From assembly GCA_009823505.1 (NCBI GenBank), contig VZQC01012376.1:437433-501432 (forward strand): DNA of 64,000 nt, read 5' to 3'. This document shows positions 1 through 12,130 of this stretch, in pieces. This DNA comes from Rhizomys pruinosus (lineage: Eukaryota; Chordata; Mammalia; Rodentia; Spalacidae). The notes beneath the pieces are model-generated. The model was not told the DNA's origin. It searched no databases and saw nothing but the letters and a program-made list of their open reading frames with translations. Numbering within the stretch: position 1 is the first letter of the stretch; every line of letters begins with the position of its first letter. The position numbers and the translations under genes were made by a program.

Positions 1-37
<37 letters not shown>

Positions 38-165
38 GAAAGGACTGCCTGAAAGAACTGACTGAAATAGTGAATTTCTGCTCAAAACAGTCAACTTCCA
101 CATGGAGAATTTTGAGAAGGACTGAGAAAGAGATGAAAAGCATGTTTGGCAATCATCCCAGCTCT
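1..165 (+). mobile_element. L1 3' UTR fragment at window edge
   Basis: It opens with a (CAA)n tract followed by the AGAAAGGACTGC block, and it matches the reverse complement of 16630-16775, the 3' UTR of the full-length L1 in this window. It therefore belongs to a sense-strand L1 whose body lies to the left of the window. Identity fades after about base 150 and no poly-A is evident, so the right boundary is approximate. Confidence 0.8.
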
Positions 166-899
166 CCTCCTCAAATCTTGAACCCAGCTACCACTCTGAT
201 TTACTCTGTCCCATGCCCTGATGTGAACTCATAGAGTCCACACTGGAGTTGGAGTCAGACGGACTCTGTCTAAGTACAGTGCTACCCCCTAATCTGCCTA
301 GCAGGCAGATGAACTTGAATTGATCATTAAACTTCCCTGTCTCCTTTATCTCAACTGTGTAATAAGGCTCTATTTCCAACATTTCCCAGGAAAAAACATG
401 CAGAACTTTTAATGACACAGAAAAGCAAGTGCTCCTGTAGCACGGCTCAGTATTCACAATGCTGTTAACCAACATTATTTGAATTGCTTCATCTATTTTC
501 TCAGGCGCAGTGTTTCTCTACCTTGGAGCAGCTGCTGAGGGGAAACAAGGGAGGGCAGGCTGGAGAGGGTCACTGTTAACGGAAGTGAATGGGCCAAGTA
601 TACCAGCTCTCTCTTGGACTGAGCTGTCACTGCCAGCAAGAGCCTGTTACCTTTCTTTCCCCAATGTTATTCTGTATTTCTGTCTGTTGGCAGACTCATT
701 ATGATGGATCTCTGATTGTTAATGAGCACTTCAGTGCACAACCATTTACTAGCAGAAGGAGACACACCTTTGGGATGGCAGTTCTAGTCCCACTGTGAGC
801 TGCAGACTCCAGCCTTATGACTCGCCAGGGAAGAAGTCATCCGGAACCATGATGAGCGGTTGAACTACAGGCTCACCCTGCACTAAACAAAGAACAGCA
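166..899. other. No recognised feature
   Basis: Mixed-composition sequence with only short chance reading frames. I see no domain, SINE or tandem structure. Confidence 0.5.
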
Positions 900-1335
900 G
901 ACAAGAGAGAGAGTTGTCTGCCTATGATGGTTCATTTGACTGTTGGCTTGTTTGAATTAAGGAACACATAGGGCATTCATGAAACACAACTTTGGGTATG
1001 TCTGTGAGGCTGTGTCTAGAGAGAATGAAGAGAGGGGTTAAGACCTACCCTGAATGTGGACAGTACCATCCTGTGAGTCAGGTACCGGCCTGAATCAAAT
1101 GGATAAAGGGAAAGCAACCTGATCACCGGCCTTCTTCCTTTCTGCTTCTCTGTTTGCTTAGATGTAAGCAGAAAGCTAGTGCACCTTCTCCCTGCCAAGG
1201 ACCTCCATTATGCCTTTCTTACCTGAGGGACTGGATCTCCTTAGACTGTGAGCCAAAATGAGGTCCTCCTCCTTTAAGTTCCTTGTTCACATGCTTTGTC
1301 ACAGTCATTGGAAAAGTAACTACTTTCCAGTCTAC
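900..1335 (+). repeat. Probable ancient interspersed repeat (LTR-like)
   Basis: The order of a TTCATTTGACTGT-type start, a CTGTGAGGCTGTGTC block, a GACTGTGAGCCAAAATGA block and a final TTTGTCACAG...AAAAGTAACT block resembles old mammalian LTR-type repeats that end near a weak poly-A signal and AAAGTAACTAATA. The copy is heavily diverged and the family is not determined. The boundaries are inferred. Confidence 0.35.
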
Positions 1336-1989
1336 CTCCTCCTACTCTCCATTTCCCTTTCTGTTATTTCAGATTTCAAATGCTCTGTCCGTTTCTATAA
1401 AGCCTGGCTGGCCTTTCACAGAATGTATCTTTTACTTTCTGGCATATTTCTGGACTACATTTCTCAACAACCCTTGCAGCTGGGGTGTGGCCATGGGATG
1501 GAAACCCTGGTCTGGTCATCTAGCCAAAGGATTATGAAGGGAGATGTGCATTACTTTCCAGAGCTGGCTGAAAAACTCTGACATGCAATCTCCCTGGTTT
1601 CATCCTCTCCTCTCACCTCAATGTGAATACCCAGAGGTGCCTCAAAGCCACCAGGGGAAGACAGAGCCCTGATGTTAACTGGATTTGATATGTTTGAGAA
1701 ATAAACCTGTGCTTTATGAAGACATGAAATTCGGTGGTTTGTTTGTTGTAACTGTTTACAGGACCATGTTGGAAATTTCATGTGCTGTTTTTGCTTTTAT
1801 GGTACTCTATAAAATAATATTAAACACTATTATTTTAGGTCTCAGTTGATATGAAAACAACTAAAATTGAGGCTGGATTATGTTTATCTTTTATGCTGCT
1901 TTTCAGAGAAATAAAAACATTTCCTTGAATCTTGCATAGGGTGCGTTCTGTTACTAGCTCAGGTGACCTTTAGCCAAAGTGAATTACAA

Positions 1990-2135
1990 AGACTTCTTTT
2001 TTGGTTTGTTTTATTTGTTTAAGGCAGGATATCATTCTATTGATCAGTCTGGCTTGGAACTCATAGAAATTCTCTGGCCTCAGTCTCCCCACTGCTGAGG
2101 TTGCAGACATGAGTCAATGTACCTGGTTCCAGCTA
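1990..2135 (-). mobile_element. Old B1-like SINE
   Basis: Reading the minus strand gives the B1 order: CAGGTACATTGACTCATG near the 5' end, then the CCTCAG/GGCCAG region, then a T-rich tract on the plus strand (1995-2025) standing for the tail. The sequence is strongly diverged from the four cleaner B1 copies in the window, so it is an older insertion. No clear target duplication is seen. Confidence 0.55.
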
Positions 2136-2310
2136 ACTGTACTCCTAACCATTATGTAACACTCATCCACACCCTATGTCCTCATCTGGGGAAGTTAGAC
2201 TGATTCTAGGTCAACAGAATGAAATGAACTCTGTCCCTGCACTTTTGCATGCTGTTCTTTGGCCTATTTTGAGTGTTAAGAGCCGTTGTAAGTCAGAACT
2301 AACAAATATC

Positions 2311-3230
2311 CTGTTGTACGGCCTGTCTAGTCACAGTGTCGTGCTGTACACCCTGTTTAGTCATATTGTCCTGCTGTGTACCCTGTCTAGTCACAGTGTC
2401 CTGCTGTATACTCTGTCTAGTCACAGTGTCCTGCTGCATAACCTGTCTAGTCACAGTGTCCTGCTGTACACCCTGTCAAGTCACAGTGTCATGCTGTACA
2501 CCCTGTCTAGTCATATTGTGCTGCTGTGTACCCTGTCTAGTCACAGTGTCCTGCTGTATACCCTGTCTAATAACAGTGTCCTGCTGTATACCCTGTCTAG
2601 TTACAGTGTCCTGCTCTATGCCCTGTCTAGTCACAGTGTCCTGCTGTATACCCTGTCTCCTGACAGTGTCCTGCTGTATATCCTGTCTAGTCACAGTGTA
2701 CTGCTGTGTATCCTGCTTAGTCACAGTGTCCTGCTGTATACCCTGCCTAGTCACAGTGTCCTACTGTTTGTCCTGTATAGTCACAATGTCCTGCTGTATA
2801 TCCTGTCAAGTCACAGTGTCCTGCTGTATATCCTGTCCAGTCACAGTGTCCTGCTGTATACCCTGTTTAGTCAGTGTCCTGCTCTATACCCTGTCTAGTC
2901 ACAGTGTCCTGCTGTACGCCCTGTCTAGTCACAGTGTCCTGCTCTACACCCTGTCTAGTCACAGTGTCCTTCTGTACTCCCTGTCTAGTCACATCTCCTG
3001 CTGTATATCCTGTCTTGTCACAGTGTCCTGCTGTATATCCTGTCTAGTCACAGTGTCCTGCTGTATACTCTGTCTAGTCACAGTGTCCTGTTGTTTGTCC
3101 CATCTAGTCACAGTGTCCTGCTGTATATCCTGTCTAGTCACAGTGTCCTGCTGTATATCTTGTCTAGTCACAGTGTCCTGCTGTATATCTTGTCTAGTCA
3201 GTGTCCTGCTGTATACTCTGTCTAGTCATA
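2311..3230. repeat. 30-bp minisatellite, about 31 copies
   Basis: The tandem unit is close to TCTAGTCACAGTGTCCTGCT plus GTATACCCTG. Copies differ by several substitutions each, and some are shortened by about 2 bp (from 2871 onward and near 2995 and 3195). Because 30 is divisible by three, both strands stay open for long stretches. The frames read as ten-residue periodic peptides (LSSHSVLLYT on plus, TRQ/QQDT on minus) and are not genes. Interspersed variants such as TCATATTG recur at 2361 and 2511, suggesting some higher-order duplication. Confidence 0.95.
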
Positions 3231-4084
3231 GTTCACAGCTTTTTAAATCTGTCTGCTGATAACTGCCTGTGACCTGGGAATGTCATGGAGCAAATGGCAG
3301 GAGCAGTGGCCATTCAGCAGGCCATGGGATTGAAGGGAACATAATATCCTAGTTTTTCCAAATCCTTGAGCTTTGTTGCCCACTGTGGCCTCCTGTCCAT
3401 TAGGAGATGGTGATACCCTGCCTGACTCCCATCTCCTTTTCTATAATGCTTACTGAGAACACCACTCATGCAAACTCCTATTCGCTCTTCCCTCTTGGTA
3501 CATGGTCCACCCAGGACATCCCAGCTGCTCACCGGACAGGCCCTTCACAACCTCTGTTCCACAGGCCTTTCCAATAGACTATACCTTTTCCTGCCTGCCA
3601 TATCTCAGAGTTAGTGCGGACTGAAGTGTCCCACATCTTATTTCATGCCCCTTGATGGTATTCTGCTGTTAGGAGGGGTCCACTTCTCTGCCCCTTTGTG
3701 AGTCCTCATCTCTCATGGTGGGGCATGCAGTAGCAGAGGCTTAGAGCACGTTGATTGTAGGTATTCAGGGAGGCACCATGGCAGCTCAGGGGAAAGGCAC
3801 TGTTGGGTCTTTGCATGTGGATGCGATTTCACGGTGAGCAATGCTGCTAGGACTTTGACGTATTATTTCTCTTTGATTCAAACAAAGCATGCCTTTGCTA
3901 CTATCCTCTGAAAAGTGAGGATGATGAGGTTGGGGATGAAATTTCTGGTATCACTTGCTAAGTGTCTGGAGGCTTGTACCCAGCATGATCCTCCTCCTCT
4001 CTGTGTTCCCTTCCTCCATCTTCCCAGGGCATGGGACTCCCAGTGCTCATATAGGCACTAGGTTTACAGAGTACTCCTCAAAGC
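3231..4084. other. No recognised feature
   Basis: Unassigned sequence between the 30-bp minisatellite and a MIR fragment. There are no supported genes. Confidence 0.5.
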
Positions 4085-4205
4085 TGTTGTTATTACTTTC
4101 ATTTTGCAGATGAGAAAATTGTGGCTCCGAGAATCGTTTTCCCAAAGGCGCTTAATCAGGAAGTGGCAGAGTTAAGACTTCAACTCAGGGACCATGCTCC
4201 TATGG
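4085..4205 (-). mobile_element. MIR fragment
   Basis: The plus strand shows the reverse of the MIR core: TTTTGCAGATGAGAAAATTG, then a GCTCCGAGAA block, then AAGTGGCAGAGTTAAGACTTC. This is the usual order for a minus-strand MIR. It is diverged, as expected for this old tRNA-derived SINE. Confidence 0.6.
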
Positions 4206-4273
4206 GGGAAAGAATCTCAGAGATTTGCTTGTACTGCCACCAGAGCTCTGGTCACTGCTTTTCTAATTGTAGT

Positions 4274-4332
4274 TACACACACACACACACACATCACATG
4301 CATACATACATGCACACACAGGATGAACATAT
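4274..4332. repeat. (CA)n microsatellite, interrupted
   Basis: A run of CA dinucleotides is broken by CATG, ATAC and GCAC interruptions. The frames through it read as HTHTHT or VCVCVC and are not coding. Confidence 0.9.
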
Positions 4333-4419
4333 ACATAAGCACACGTATGGGTGTATAGACACACCTACTATGTACAAGGGTGGCAGAGAAGAAGAGTAAA
4401 TTTTGCAACCTCATGAATC

Positions 4420-5260
4420 ACCCCTCCAGCTGGCTGTGTGACAGGCAGGTGTTCAAGGGTTATTTTTTTAATAGAAGCCTCTATTTCGAATTAAAACAAA
4501 CACTTCAGGATAATAAACATAATATAAAACTTGTGAAAGTACCTTCTTAATTTCAGTAACCATTTCTTTACGTGATCATTACATTCGGACAAACCTGAGA
4601 GGAGGTGAGGCAGTCTTCCTCTTCAACATGAAGGCCAGGAAGCAAATATTGACTCTGTTAGGGATGAAGGGATGCCTGGGTTTCATTCTCAAAGCCAGAA
4701 AGCTGAAGGCTTGAGGAGGGCCTCTCTGTCCCTGGGGTTCTTGTGGAAGCAGATGAAAATGTGGCTGACAAGGAGCTGCTCCTCTATGAACTCCTGATGA
4801 GCTGTGAGACTATTCTTGCTCTGGAGCAGGGAACTAGCTGGGGTCAGGATGTGGAGACCACCACTATTCCACATGGCCCTCCAGTGGCCTCTTTGGCCTC
4901 TGAGTGTGGACTGGATGCTCAGAGGTGCTTCCTCTTCCCATACGCTCCCATTTATAGGCTATGCTTTGGTCCCTATGATTGAGGTGCTTTCCCTTTGAGG
5001 CAGCTTTGTGAAAACAGACTATACCTATGGGACCCTGAGCAATGGTGACTTCGGCTCTGCCCTTGTAAGGGCTCGGTTCTTAGAATCGTTATCTGTAAGT
5101 GGCATAATGTTGAAAGCTTTTATTATTTTTACCCTACATAAACCTGCGTAGAGAATTTTAGGGAAAGGATCACAAAAATGTTGAGAAAAAACAAAGGATT
5201 TGGCCTCACAGTTGTGATTTATTTGGAATTTGGATCTTTGCAAGTTGTACTTGAGTGGAA
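4420..5260. other. No recognised feature
   Basis: Unassigned sequence. Short frames near 4743-4998 have no recognisable domain and no splice or codon-use support. Confidence 0.45.
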
Positions 5261-5267
5261 TTTGCCA

Positions 5268-5443
5268 ATTTTTGTTTGTTTGTTTGTTTGTTTGTTTGTT
5301 GTTTCTTTGTTTGTTTTTAAGGTCTCCTTGCAGCAGGTGTAGAACTCTCTATGTAGACCAGGTTGGCCCCAATCTCATGGAGATCTGTCTCCCTCTGCCT
5401 CCCAAGTGCTGGGAATAAAGGCACATGTCATCATGTTCCTGGC
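5268..5443 (-). mobile_element. B1 SINE, minus strand
   Basis: On plus the order is a (GTTT)n tract, a GGTCTCCTTGCAG block, CTATGTAGACCAGGTTGGCC, CCCAAGTGCTGGGA and AAAGGCACATG, the reverse of B1 with its Pol III boxes. The (GTTT)n tract is the expanded A-rich tail. A weak GCCAAT match on both sides may be a short target duplication. Confidence 0.8.
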
Positions 5444-5471
5444 CAATGAATTTTCAGATGTGAGCACTTAG

Positions 5472-5819
5472 TGTTAAGGTTTAAATGTGGAATATACCGC
5501 AGAGGTTCCTCTGTTTGAATGGCTGGTCCTTGGCTAGCAGTGCTGTTTTGGGAGGTGGTGAACCTTTGGGGCAGTGACCTAGTCTGCAGAAGTGGTTGGC
5601 ATGGGCAGACCTTTAAGGTAGCATCTGCATCTAGTTCCTTGACTGTGTACTTTCTGATCTGCTGAATTATTAACAGCATCACAATCTCTACCACTACCGA
5701 CTTGCCTGTTCCAACAACAACCTGCCACCATGGACTGTACCCTCCAAACTATGTTCAAATAAACTTTTCCTGTCTTGTTATGTCAGGCATTTTATCACAG
5801 CAATGAGAAGAATAATACA
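5472..5819 (+). mobile_element. MaLR-like solo LTR
   Basis: The 348-bp unit starts TGTTAAGGTTT and ends AATAATACA, so it has TG...CA ends. It carries CAAATAAACTTTTCCTG (poly-A signal region) and TTTTATCACAGCAA near the 3' end, the layout of rodent MaLR LTRs. The flanks are CTTAG (5467-5471) and CTTGG (5820-5824), a 4/5 match to the 5-bp duplication expected of this class. No internal region is present, so it is a solo LTR. The subfamily is not determined. Confidence 0.65.
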
Positions 5820-5959
5820 CTTGGCCTGCCCTTGATTAAATTGTTCCTCCCATATAGTTAGTTCTAAGGGGAACAACCCAAAGACTACTTAATCATTTGA
5901 GAAAGTATATTCTACTATAGTTGAAAACCCATTTGGTTAAAAGTCAGGTCAATGGGCTT

Positions 5960-6215
5960 GAATCCTACTGTTTCCACATTAACTTCAATTCCCAATGTGT
6001 GACTCACAGTAGATCAGCCTTTCTGAGACTCAATATCCTCATTCATAAAATGAGAGGAGCATAATAAACTTACACCTTATATGTAGATGGCTCTTGACCC
6101 ATGTTTGTTGGCTGAATAGATGAATGAAATGATGGCTTGTAAGGTTGTTTATAGGCTCAAATGAGATCAACGTAAGTAAAATGCTGCAGACAGGTGATGT
6201 CTCAACAGTGTTTGA
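5960..6215 (+). mobile_element. Probable MIR copy
   Basis: The sequence has a MIR-like order on plus: GGCTTGAATCCTAC, then TGTGTGACTC, then TTTCTGAGACTCAATATCCTC, then ATAAAATGAGAGGAGCATAATA, then TCAAATGAGATCAACGTAAG. It has insertions and is diverged. Confidence 0.45.
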
Positions 6216-7430
6216 TCCAGTCGGGAAGTCTAGTTGTAAGTGGGGATTACAGACTAGATATTTTGCATGGCTGAAGGATGGGTGGGTTGTGGAAAGGATG
6301 AGTAGACTCCTGCAAGTGCTACATTCTGAGAAAGAAGACAGCTGGGAAGGCATCTTTAACAGCTTTGCTTGGCCTCTACAGAATGTCCTTATTTAGCTGT
6401 CACTTCCTAAAAGCCTAAACGATCTTAGAGGAAAATTATTTCCATGACAACACTCTACCTCACATATGAGCTCTAGGAAGTCACCTTCTCTTTCCTTCCC
6501 TCTTGAAAAATCAAGAGCAGGAGACAATGACTTAGTCCCTTTCTGAGAAGGCTCTGAGTACTGTGAAAAGGAGAGGGGGCCTCGGAGGCCTTGGATCAGG
6601 GTGCTGCTTTGTGCTGCTGACCAGGCCTTGAGGAAGCATGGCCAGAAGGTCCACACCCATGCCTTCATCTTCTGGAACAGGAGAAGAATGCAGTCATGGA
6701 CACTGTCTTCTCTGTCTTCTACTCAAATGGCAGATGCTGAGGTGATACAATGATCACTTTCTCACCTACTTTGGTTGAGCCTTGAGATTCTAATCTAATG
6801 AACCTTGTTGGCTTTATTTAACAATGCAATCTGGTGTCCATGATGCTTGGTATGCAGCAGGTTCCCAGCACATGGTTATGGAATGATGAAATGCAAAAAT
6901 GAATGGTGTAATTTCTTCCTCAGACATTTCCCCCAAACCAGGGATGGACCAAGAAGAGGGCTGTATTGGTTACTTTTCTAAAGGCTGTGACAGGATTACC
7001 TGACAAAAGGAACTTTAGGGAGGAAAAATTGCATTTGGGTTCACAGTGTGAAAAGGGACAGTTCATAGCTGCGGGGAGGCATAGCGGCTGAAGAGGATAG
7101 TGGTGGGAGCCAGAATGCAGTAGCCTATTGTTACAGCTAGGAAGATTGAGAAATATGGGAGGAAGAAAAGTCAGCGTATAACCCTCAAGCCTCAGCCCTC
7201 ATGAGGAGACATCTCACATTCACACCGTAAAAAGGACCATATATTAGAAGCAATGATAGTCTCCAAATTACCCTCCAGCTTGCTCACTTGTACAAGCTAT
7301 CCACTGACTACCTTACACGGAATATTATGATATTAAAATGTGCATTGCCTATAAAACATGAAAGCAGAAGGTATTATCTGTGCCACATTAAGGTTTTCTT
7401 ATAGTGTTTCTTTCAACCCACCCTTTAGGA
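6216..7430. other. No gene; possible worn LTR at 6960-7240
   Basis: Mostly unassigned. The 6960-7060 portion (TTGGTTACTTTTCTAAAGGC, then ACCTGACAAAAGGAACTT, then AGGGAGGAAAAATTGCATTTG) resembles the reverse complement of the 3' end of rodent LTR-type repeats (the poly-A side at 5780-5819 is similar in style). It is too diverged for me to place in a family. Confidence 0.3.
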
Positions 7431-7434
7431 TCAA

Positions 7435-7690
7435 TGAGTAGTGAATACCAATTGACTTTTGTTGAGCATTTGTAATGGACCAAGCACTGTGCTAAATATT
7501 CTCTGTGTGTTACCGTCATTACCTCTTCAGTGACCGTGGGAGTAGGTGCTATGATATTTTCATCTTACAGATGAAGCAGCTGGAGCTTAGGTTAAATAGC
7601 TTGCCCCAGTTCAAATAGTTGAAAGTAGTGAAATCGAGATCTGAGTCTAGATCTCCATGGTCTCAGAGGCTAGGAGACCCTGCAGGAGTC
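7435..7690 (-). mobile_element. MIR fragment
   Basis: Plus reads GAGCATTTGTAATGGACCAAG, ACTGTGCTAAATATT, TATTTTCATCTTACAGATGA, AGCTTGCCCCAG and CTGAGTCTAGATCTC, the reverse order of a near-complete MIR. Strong divergence fits an insertion older than the rodent radiation. Confidence 0.55.
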
Positions 7691-8590
7691 CCCACCGGTT
7701 GACCCTTCTGCCACCTCCCACTAGATCTTATGTTCAGTGAGCTTCCCCTGTCCAGGAGCACAATGACCCAGATTGCCTTTTAAGTATCTACACTGGCTCT
7801 ACTCTGTTCAAAGCAAGATTTATTGATGGAGCTAATCAATTAAGCAATCGTTGTTTATTGAGCTCCTCTTGAATTATTCAATATTTATTGAGCAATTTCC
7901 ATGTAGCTAGCACTTGTGCAATGAGCCATGGCGGATACAAGGCAAGTATGAGAGTCAGTCCTCATCTTCAGGGAGCTTGAAACCTAGTGGTAGATTAGAG
8001 AGGGAAGAGGTTAACAATATTAAACCACATAAAGAAATAAGGACTCAAATCTTATATTGATCAATACCAACAGCCTCTTGTATTGGAAGGCAGGAAGAGG
8101 ACAGCTTCTCACTATTCAATATAGATTACGATTCACAAAGATATTCAGGCTAAACTATTCCTTTGATAGCAGGTAGCCTTGGACAGAGGTGGTGAAGAAG
8201 GTATTCCAGCTTGGGAAGTATAGCAAAGGCAAATGAGCAGAAGGAACAAGAGTTGTTCCAGGAGTAAGTGCACTGATCTAGCAAGAATGGCTGGAGTCTG
8301 TCTCATCCTTTCAGAAAATATACCAGTTTAGGAATCTAGACATGCTCCCCTGCTATAAGGCTCATGGGTGACAGAGTCAAAATTCATTGCATGGTTATTG
8401 AAACAGAATTATGCAAAAATAAATGATAGCTCTCCACTTACATAGAGCTTAGTATCTAGGAGAGTGCAAAATGCATGTACATATCTCCTTACACAGTGCA
8501 ACACCCAGTATTCTAAGTGTTTCACATACTAAAGAATTGGGTTTTTACCAATATGGCAAAGTAAATAACTTACAAGTACCCAATTCTTTT
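7691..8590. other. No recognised feature
   Basis: AT-leaning unassigned sequence. TTATTGAGC repeats around 7855 and 7887 hint at another MIR or L2 fragment but do not support a call. Confidence 0.4.
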
Positions 8591-8610
8591 TTTAAAGACT
8601 ACCCAATTCT

Positions 8611-8831
8611 TTTTAAAAATTTTTTAATTTATTTTGTATGTGTATGAATGTACTGTCTGTATGTAGGTTTGTGCACCCGTGTCGTGCAATTCCGCGGAGG
8701 TCAGAAGAGGGTGTCAGATCCCCCTGGAACTGGAGATGGTTCTCAGCCACCATGTGGGTGCTGGGGATCGAACCTGGGTCCTCTGCAAGAGCAGTTGGCG
8801 CTCTTAACCGCTAGGCCATCTCTCCAGCCCC
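8611..8831 (-). mobile_element. B2 SINE with perfect 16-bp target duplication
   Basis: The reverse complement starts GGGGCTGGAGAGATGGCCTA (the tRNA-derived head), then GTTCGATCCCCAGCACCCAC (B box), and ends in an A/T-rich tail. AAGACTACCCAATTCT occurs at 8595-8610 and again at 8832-8847, a perfect 16-bp target duplication. This and the clean head point to a fairly recent L1-driven insertion. Confidence 0.93.
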
Positions 8832-8847
8832 AAGACTACCCAATTCT

Positions 8848-10244
8848 CATATAACGCATGCAAATGCTGATAAAACTCAGAGAATTTACTAATCTCATTG
8901 CCCTGGGACTTTCAGTTGCACAGCCGTACAAGAATAATGATCTAGACTCAAGAAAAGAGACAGGACAGTTGAATTAGAGATTTCCATACAATGCTTCAGA
9001 AATCTTAAGAGAGGAGTTAGACGTGATGCTCTGTGGAACTCCATGGCTCCCTCTCATTGGGCTTTTCAAGGATTTGTGTGACATTGTAGTGAATATATAT
9101 TAATATCCCTCAAAGACATTCAGTTTCCTTCTTCTGGACACTGGCTCCCTGAGATATGGGTATAGGTGTTCTTGGGTGACATTTACAAAAGCAATTTTAC
9201 AGCATACACGAGTACAGTGCTTTCTTAGGGATAGCTGATCTTGTCTTTCATGAAAACTCTGAGTTGGCAAACTGATGCCTTAGAATTTATTAAAAGACTA
9301 CAACCTATGTCAAATAAGGCTTAAAACTTTCTCAGATAGCCATTTCAATTAAATTACCCTTTTTTAGTCCTAGAGACTGAATTAGCAATAAATAATTAGT
9401 ATCACTAGTTAGTTCATAAATGAATTCGCTTTTCTCAAAGCTAGACACCTGCCTGTGTCTAGCCCTATGATTACCATTCTGATCTCCTTGCATTTTTCCC
9501 AGTAAACATGTCTGTTGTGGTTCTGTTGGCTGCATTCTGCCACTTGGCTCCGCCCCTCCAGGGAGCCATCATCTTCCCTGAAATTAGGGAGGGATTTTCA
9601 CTGCCATTTCTTTCTATAGAGGACAGTTTCCACAGAATATGTTGTAGAGCTTGGCTCTGACTTCAACAATCTGTCTCTAATGGTTGTTTTGTTTGTGAAG
9701 GAGACATCTTGAGGCCTATAGGGGAAGATTAGAGGAAGAACAAGTGAGTGAAATCCACTCCAGTTTACCCAATTTTCTTAAAACATTCAATTTATTTTGC
9801 ATTATATCAAAGAAATTCTTTGTTCATTTACTGTAGTTATGCCAAGTTCAAGATGCTGCCCACCAGCCAATCACACTTTTAGGACAAGTCTTAGCAGTTT
9901 CTAGCTAGCACACCAAAGTGACAATCTCTATAAAGTGCACCCACATCAGCACTTTGACCTGATCCTTTACTGTTTCTTCATCTAAGCTAGCATTGCTAAA
10001 ATGTATTCCACAGATGTTCCTCAGCTTTTCTCTGTTAACTCTCTCTTGCATTTTTTTTACTTGTAAACTATATGAGACTGGATATTCTTATTCAATTAAT
10101 GCCCTCACTTTTATGTAAGAGATCTTGTAGATGCTTGAGTTTAACTTGTATTATAATTGTAGAATTATTATAATTCTTCAAATACATGATCAAAATTTCC
10201 AACTCACATTTTAGTACATTAGTTATAGAGCTATATAAAGTGGG
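8848..10244. other. No recognised feature
   Basis: Unassigned, AT-rich. I see no open frame with a domain, no tandem array and no SINE head. Confidence 0.45.
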
Positions 10245-10256
10245 TAAGATAATATT

Positions 10257-10406
10257 GTTTTTTGGTCTTTTTGAGACAGGGTCTCCCTGTAGCCCCAGCT
10301 GTCCTGGAACTCGCTCTGTAGACCAGGCTGGCCTTGAACTCCCAAAGATCCACCTGCCTCTGCATCCCAAGTGCTAGGATTAAAGGCGTGCGCCACCACT
10401 CCTGGT
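10257..10406 (-). mobile_element. B1 SINE with 12-bp target duplication
   Basis: Plus carries a T-rich start, GAGACAGGGTCTCCCTGTAG, GTAGACCAGGCTGGCCTTGA, AAGTGCTAGGATTAAAGGCG and GCGCCACCACTCCTGG, an almost complete reverse B1. TAAGATAATATT flanks it at 10245-10256 and 10407-10418. Confidence 0.93.
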
Positions 10407-10862
10407 TAAGATAATATTTTAATGCAATTACAGAATCATCAGGTTTCCTGGCTTTTCCTTGAATGAGAATTTATAGGATCAAACTTGCCATTTTTCTCCT
10501 TAAAGCTCTCCAGGGCAGTCATACGTCTTTTGCTCACCCAATCATCATTGAAATAGTTATTTACTGTCAAAGTCTATTATACTAGCCTGCAAATTGTCCC
10601 TTCATAGCCTTGACTTAAGGAGTAATTCATTTATAGAATTACAGGTGTTCCAGAGCACCCAAAAGAAATTAGAGAAACACACTGAAAACTGTGAGACTAT
10701 ATTTTCTGCTCAATGTGACAAAAGGTTCATATTAGGAACATATAAAGAACTTGGATAAATCAACAACAAAATGATACCTCCCTCCAAGCAGAAATTAAAA
10801 ACTGGGCAAAGATGAAGCATTTATTATAAAAGAAAATTGGTCTTCTCAAAAATTATGATAAA

Positions 10863-11000
10863 AAGCCAGGCATGGTAGTGCATGTTTTTAATCTCAGCAC
10901 TCAGGAGGCAGAGGCAGGCAGATTTCTGTTAGCTTGAGGCCAGCCTAGTCTACATAGTGAGTTCCAGGCCAGCTGGGGATACAGGGAGACCCAGTCTCAA
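10863..11000 (+). mobile_element. B1 SINE with 15-bp target duplication
   Basis: The sense order is GCCAGGCATGGTAGTGCATG, GGAGGCAGAGGCAGGCAGAT, GAGGCCAGCCTAGTCTACAT and GGGAGACCCAGTCTC. AAAAATTATGATAAA flanks it at 10848-10862 and 11001-11015. It is more diverged in the A-box region than the B1 at 23979. Confidence 0.9.
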
Positions 11001-11015
11001 AAAAATTATGATAAA

Positions 11016-12114
11016 CTTTCTTAATCATAGAAGTCATCAGAGAAATGGTGGAGAAAAGGATACAGTGGGTGAAGGAAGGGTATAAAGAGAAGAGGGAAGG
11101 CAGAACCAACCAACATAAAATATGTATGAAAACCCCATGTAAAAATCTATTACTGCTCAAGCTAATTTTAAAAACAAATGCATTTCTTAAAAAAAGAAAT
11201 GCAAATGAAAACTGTCTACCTATTTGTGCATTAAAATGACAGAAGGAAGTTTTGAAGTCCCATGATTCCCAATCTTAGCAAAGCAGTGAAAGTTTTAATT
11301 CATCTTTGATGAGAATAGAAATTGCTACAAGAGCAGAGGAGTAGGGGAATTTAGTTTTCTGGCAAATCTCAAGATGCTGATACCCCACCATCCAGCGATT
11401 GCAGTTGTAGAGAAACTCGTGCACATATGCAGGCATGTTTACAGCAGAAATATTTGTCATAGCAAAGATTTAAGGGATAAAATATTCTAGCAACAGAAGA
11501 AGGCATAAATAAAGCATGGCGATGTCATATAAGTGGAAATGAATTAACCAGAGCTCCATCTGTCAACATAAATGACCATTACAATATACTTTTGAGTGAT
11601 AAAATGTACATAAAGCATGATTCGATTTATAAGACAGTCATGGATACACAAAAACGAACAATACATACTTTAGAAGTAAATTCCTATATAGCCTCTTCCC
11701 CTGATGATTATGGAGAGCCCCTGGGCTATCAGTTTTAAGTTAGGCATGTCCACTTACATAAAATTGCCCAATTCCCACTGTGACAATAACAAAGCACCCG
11801 CAGAGGGGACTGTAAAGATCCTTATTTTCACAAATGGAAGACAGAAAACTTTATTCACAAGTGCATAGGAAAAAAAAGTGTATAGGAGATGGTAGTAAGG
11901 ACTGAACCAAAACTATCTGTGTCCAAGACAATAGTCTTTTCCACCTCACCACAGACTATGCCTATTACCAGCAGATAAACCATGTATTACCCAAAGTTAC
12001 TCTTCTGACAGCAGTCCACCTGTGCCTCACCAACTGTGCAGTCTTCCTCTCACACTAGGTCCTTTCCCTAAGCCCAGTTCTCCAGGTCTGTTGAGGGCGA
12101 TGCTGTATCTTAAG
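11016..12114. other. No recognised feature
   Basis: AT-rich unassigned sequence. The short frames have no domain support. Confidence 0.45.
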
Positions 12115-12130
12115 TAGTCTACACGTTTTT

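Noticed and set aside
2176..3259. Frames of 240 and 307 codons over the 2.3-3.2 kb array
   Set aside because: Ten-residue periodic translation of a 30-bp minisatellite. The phase changes wherever units lose 2 bp.
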